Position numbers and translations under genes: made by a program
Shown: positions 7,201 to 7,977 of the stretch, one piece after another
How the letters are laid out: the number at the start of each line of letters is the position of its first letter
Position numbering within the stretch: the stretch's first letter is position 1
Notes under the pieces: generated by a model
What the model was told of the DNA's origin: nothing
Seen by the model: the letters and a program-made list of their open reading frames with translations, nothing else
The model's database searches: none
DNA from: an uncultured Odoribacter sp.
Lineage (GTDB): Bacteria > Bacteroidota > Bacteroidia > Bacteroidales > Marinifilaceae
Assembly (NCBI GenBank): GCA_905193145.1
Contig: CAJJNP010000155.1
Coordinates: 1-7,977 of the forward strand
Length of the DNA: 7,977 nt
Direction of reading: 5' to 3'

Positions 7201-7977
7201 CTATTTCTTATTAACATCTTTTGGAATCTTTGTTCCGGTATCTATCAATTTACCGCTATACCACAACATAAATACTCCTGCAACAACAAACGGAATACTC
7301 AAAATCTGTCCCATATCCAACACCATTCCGGCTTCCCAGGGCTCTTGAACCTCCTTTACAAATTCAATAATAAACCGGGCTGTAAATATCAGTATCAGAA
7401 ACGAACCGAAAATAAAACCCATCCGTTTTTTCAAATCCGTACGCCAATAAATATGCATTAAAATAAAGAAACTGATCAAATAACAAACAGCCTCATACAA
7501 CTGGGCCGGATGGCGGGGCAATTCAGGATTTTCCATACCAGAATTAACGAAACAGAATCCCCAAGGTTTTTCAGTTACAACACCCACAATCTCAGAATTC
7601 ATCAAATTACCCATACGAATAAAAAAACCTGCCAACGCAATTGGAATCACAGCCCTGTCCAAAATCCAGAAAATCGACTTTTTGCTTACCTTCTTAGAAT
7701 AATACCACAAACCGGCAATAATACCGATAGCAGCACCATGACTTGCCAATCCCTGATAACCGGTAAACTTAAACTCCGGAGCAAAACGCACCGGTAGAAT
7801 CATCTCCAACGGATGGGCACTATAATAAGCCCAATCATAAAAAATACAATGTCCCAAACGGGCACCGATAATCGTTGCAATAGCCACATATATCCACAGC
7901 TTATCCAGCCAAGGCATTGGTACCCCCTCTGACTTAAACATCTTTTCCTCAACCTTGTATCCGAAAATAAAAGCTAA
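7201..7977 (-). CDS. lgt: Prolipoprotein diacylglyceryl transferase (5' end missing)
   Basis: Inner-membrane enzyme that transfers diacylglycerol from phosphatidylglycerol to the lipobox cysteine of prolipoproteins, the first step of lipoprotein maturation. The visible part is 258 residues and is open at the right edge. The frame continues upstream of the ATG at 7941 as LAFIFGYKVEEK, which looks like the end of the first membrane segment region, so that ATG is internal and the true start is probably some tens of codons outside the window. In fragment numbering, conserved blocks are GYQGLASHGAAIG at about 73-85 (His80 fits the essential histidine), RMGNLMNSEIVG at 121-132 (the Lgt signature with its arginine), RHPAQLYEA at 155-163 and ARFIIEFVKE at about 200-209. 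Several hydrophobic helices separate them. It heads the visible gene run, 2 bases before the deaminase. Confidence 0.96.
   Translation of the reverse strand, partial: LAFIFGYKVEEKMFKSEGVPMPWLDKLWIYVAIATIIGARLGHCIFYDWAYYSAHPLEMILPVRFAPEFKFTGYQGLASHGAAIGIIAGLWYYSKKVSKKSIFWILDRAVIPIALAGFFIRMGNLMNSEIVGVVTEKPWGFCFVNSGMENPELPRHPAQLYEAVCYLISFFILMHIYWRTDLKKRMGFIFGSFLILIFTARFIIEFVKEVQEPWEAGMVLDMGQILSIPFVVAGVFMLWYSGKLIDTGTKIPKDVNKK

Noticed and set aside
7510..7797. Plus-strand open frame of 95 codons
   Set aside because: It is antisense to lgt across its signature motifs, and the translated product looks like random reverse-strand sequence.
1..7977. Mobile element, CRISPR array, tRNA or prophage signatures
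   Set aside because: No transposase, integrase, regularly spaced repeats, cloverleaf-like segment or long inverted repeat was seen on reading the window, and the genes fill nearly all of it.

Overview
The window is a chromosomal segment that most likely comes from a gut-type member of the order Bacteroidales. The evidence is the character of the proteins (short GuaD-type deaminase, PBP4, Cache-LytS type kinase), the moderately AT-rich composition, the weakness or absence of Shine-Dalgarno sites, and one promoter of the Bacteroidota -33/-7 type. The genus cannot be fixed from the sequence alone. Parabacteroides or a related family is a guess.

All nine genes lie on the minus strand and are packed almost end to end. 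In order of transcription, from the right edge leftwards, they are: lgt (prolipoprotein diacylglyceryl transferase, 5' end outside the window), guaD-like guanine deaminase, rmuC, engB/ysxC (ribosome-assembly GTPase), xseA and xseB (both exonuclease VII subunits), dacB (PBP4, family S13), tdk (thymidine kinase) and a membrane sensor histidine kinase of the LytS/PF06580 type, which is cut off by the left edge. Gaps between genes are 2 to 35 bases. The tdk and kinase genes overlap by 14 bases. No stretch over 300 bases lacks a gene.

The layout suggests one long transcript from upstream of lgt through dacB, covering envelope maturation (lgt, dacB), DNA maintenance (rmuC, xseA, xseB), ribosome assembly (engB) and purine salvage (guaD). 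A likely second promoter in the dacB-tdk gap would drive tdk and the histidine kinase. The kinase probably works with a LytTR-type response regulator encoded just beyond the left edge.

I saw no mobile element, CRISPR array, tRNA, rRNA, riboswitch or clear rho-independent terminator. Every visible gene has its family's key residues and no frameshift. This is an ordinary housekeeping region. The points most worth a second look are the kinase and its overlap with tdk, the promoter that reaches into the dacB coding end, and a purine-salvage enzyme placed directly behind lgt. I found no convincing undescribed system.
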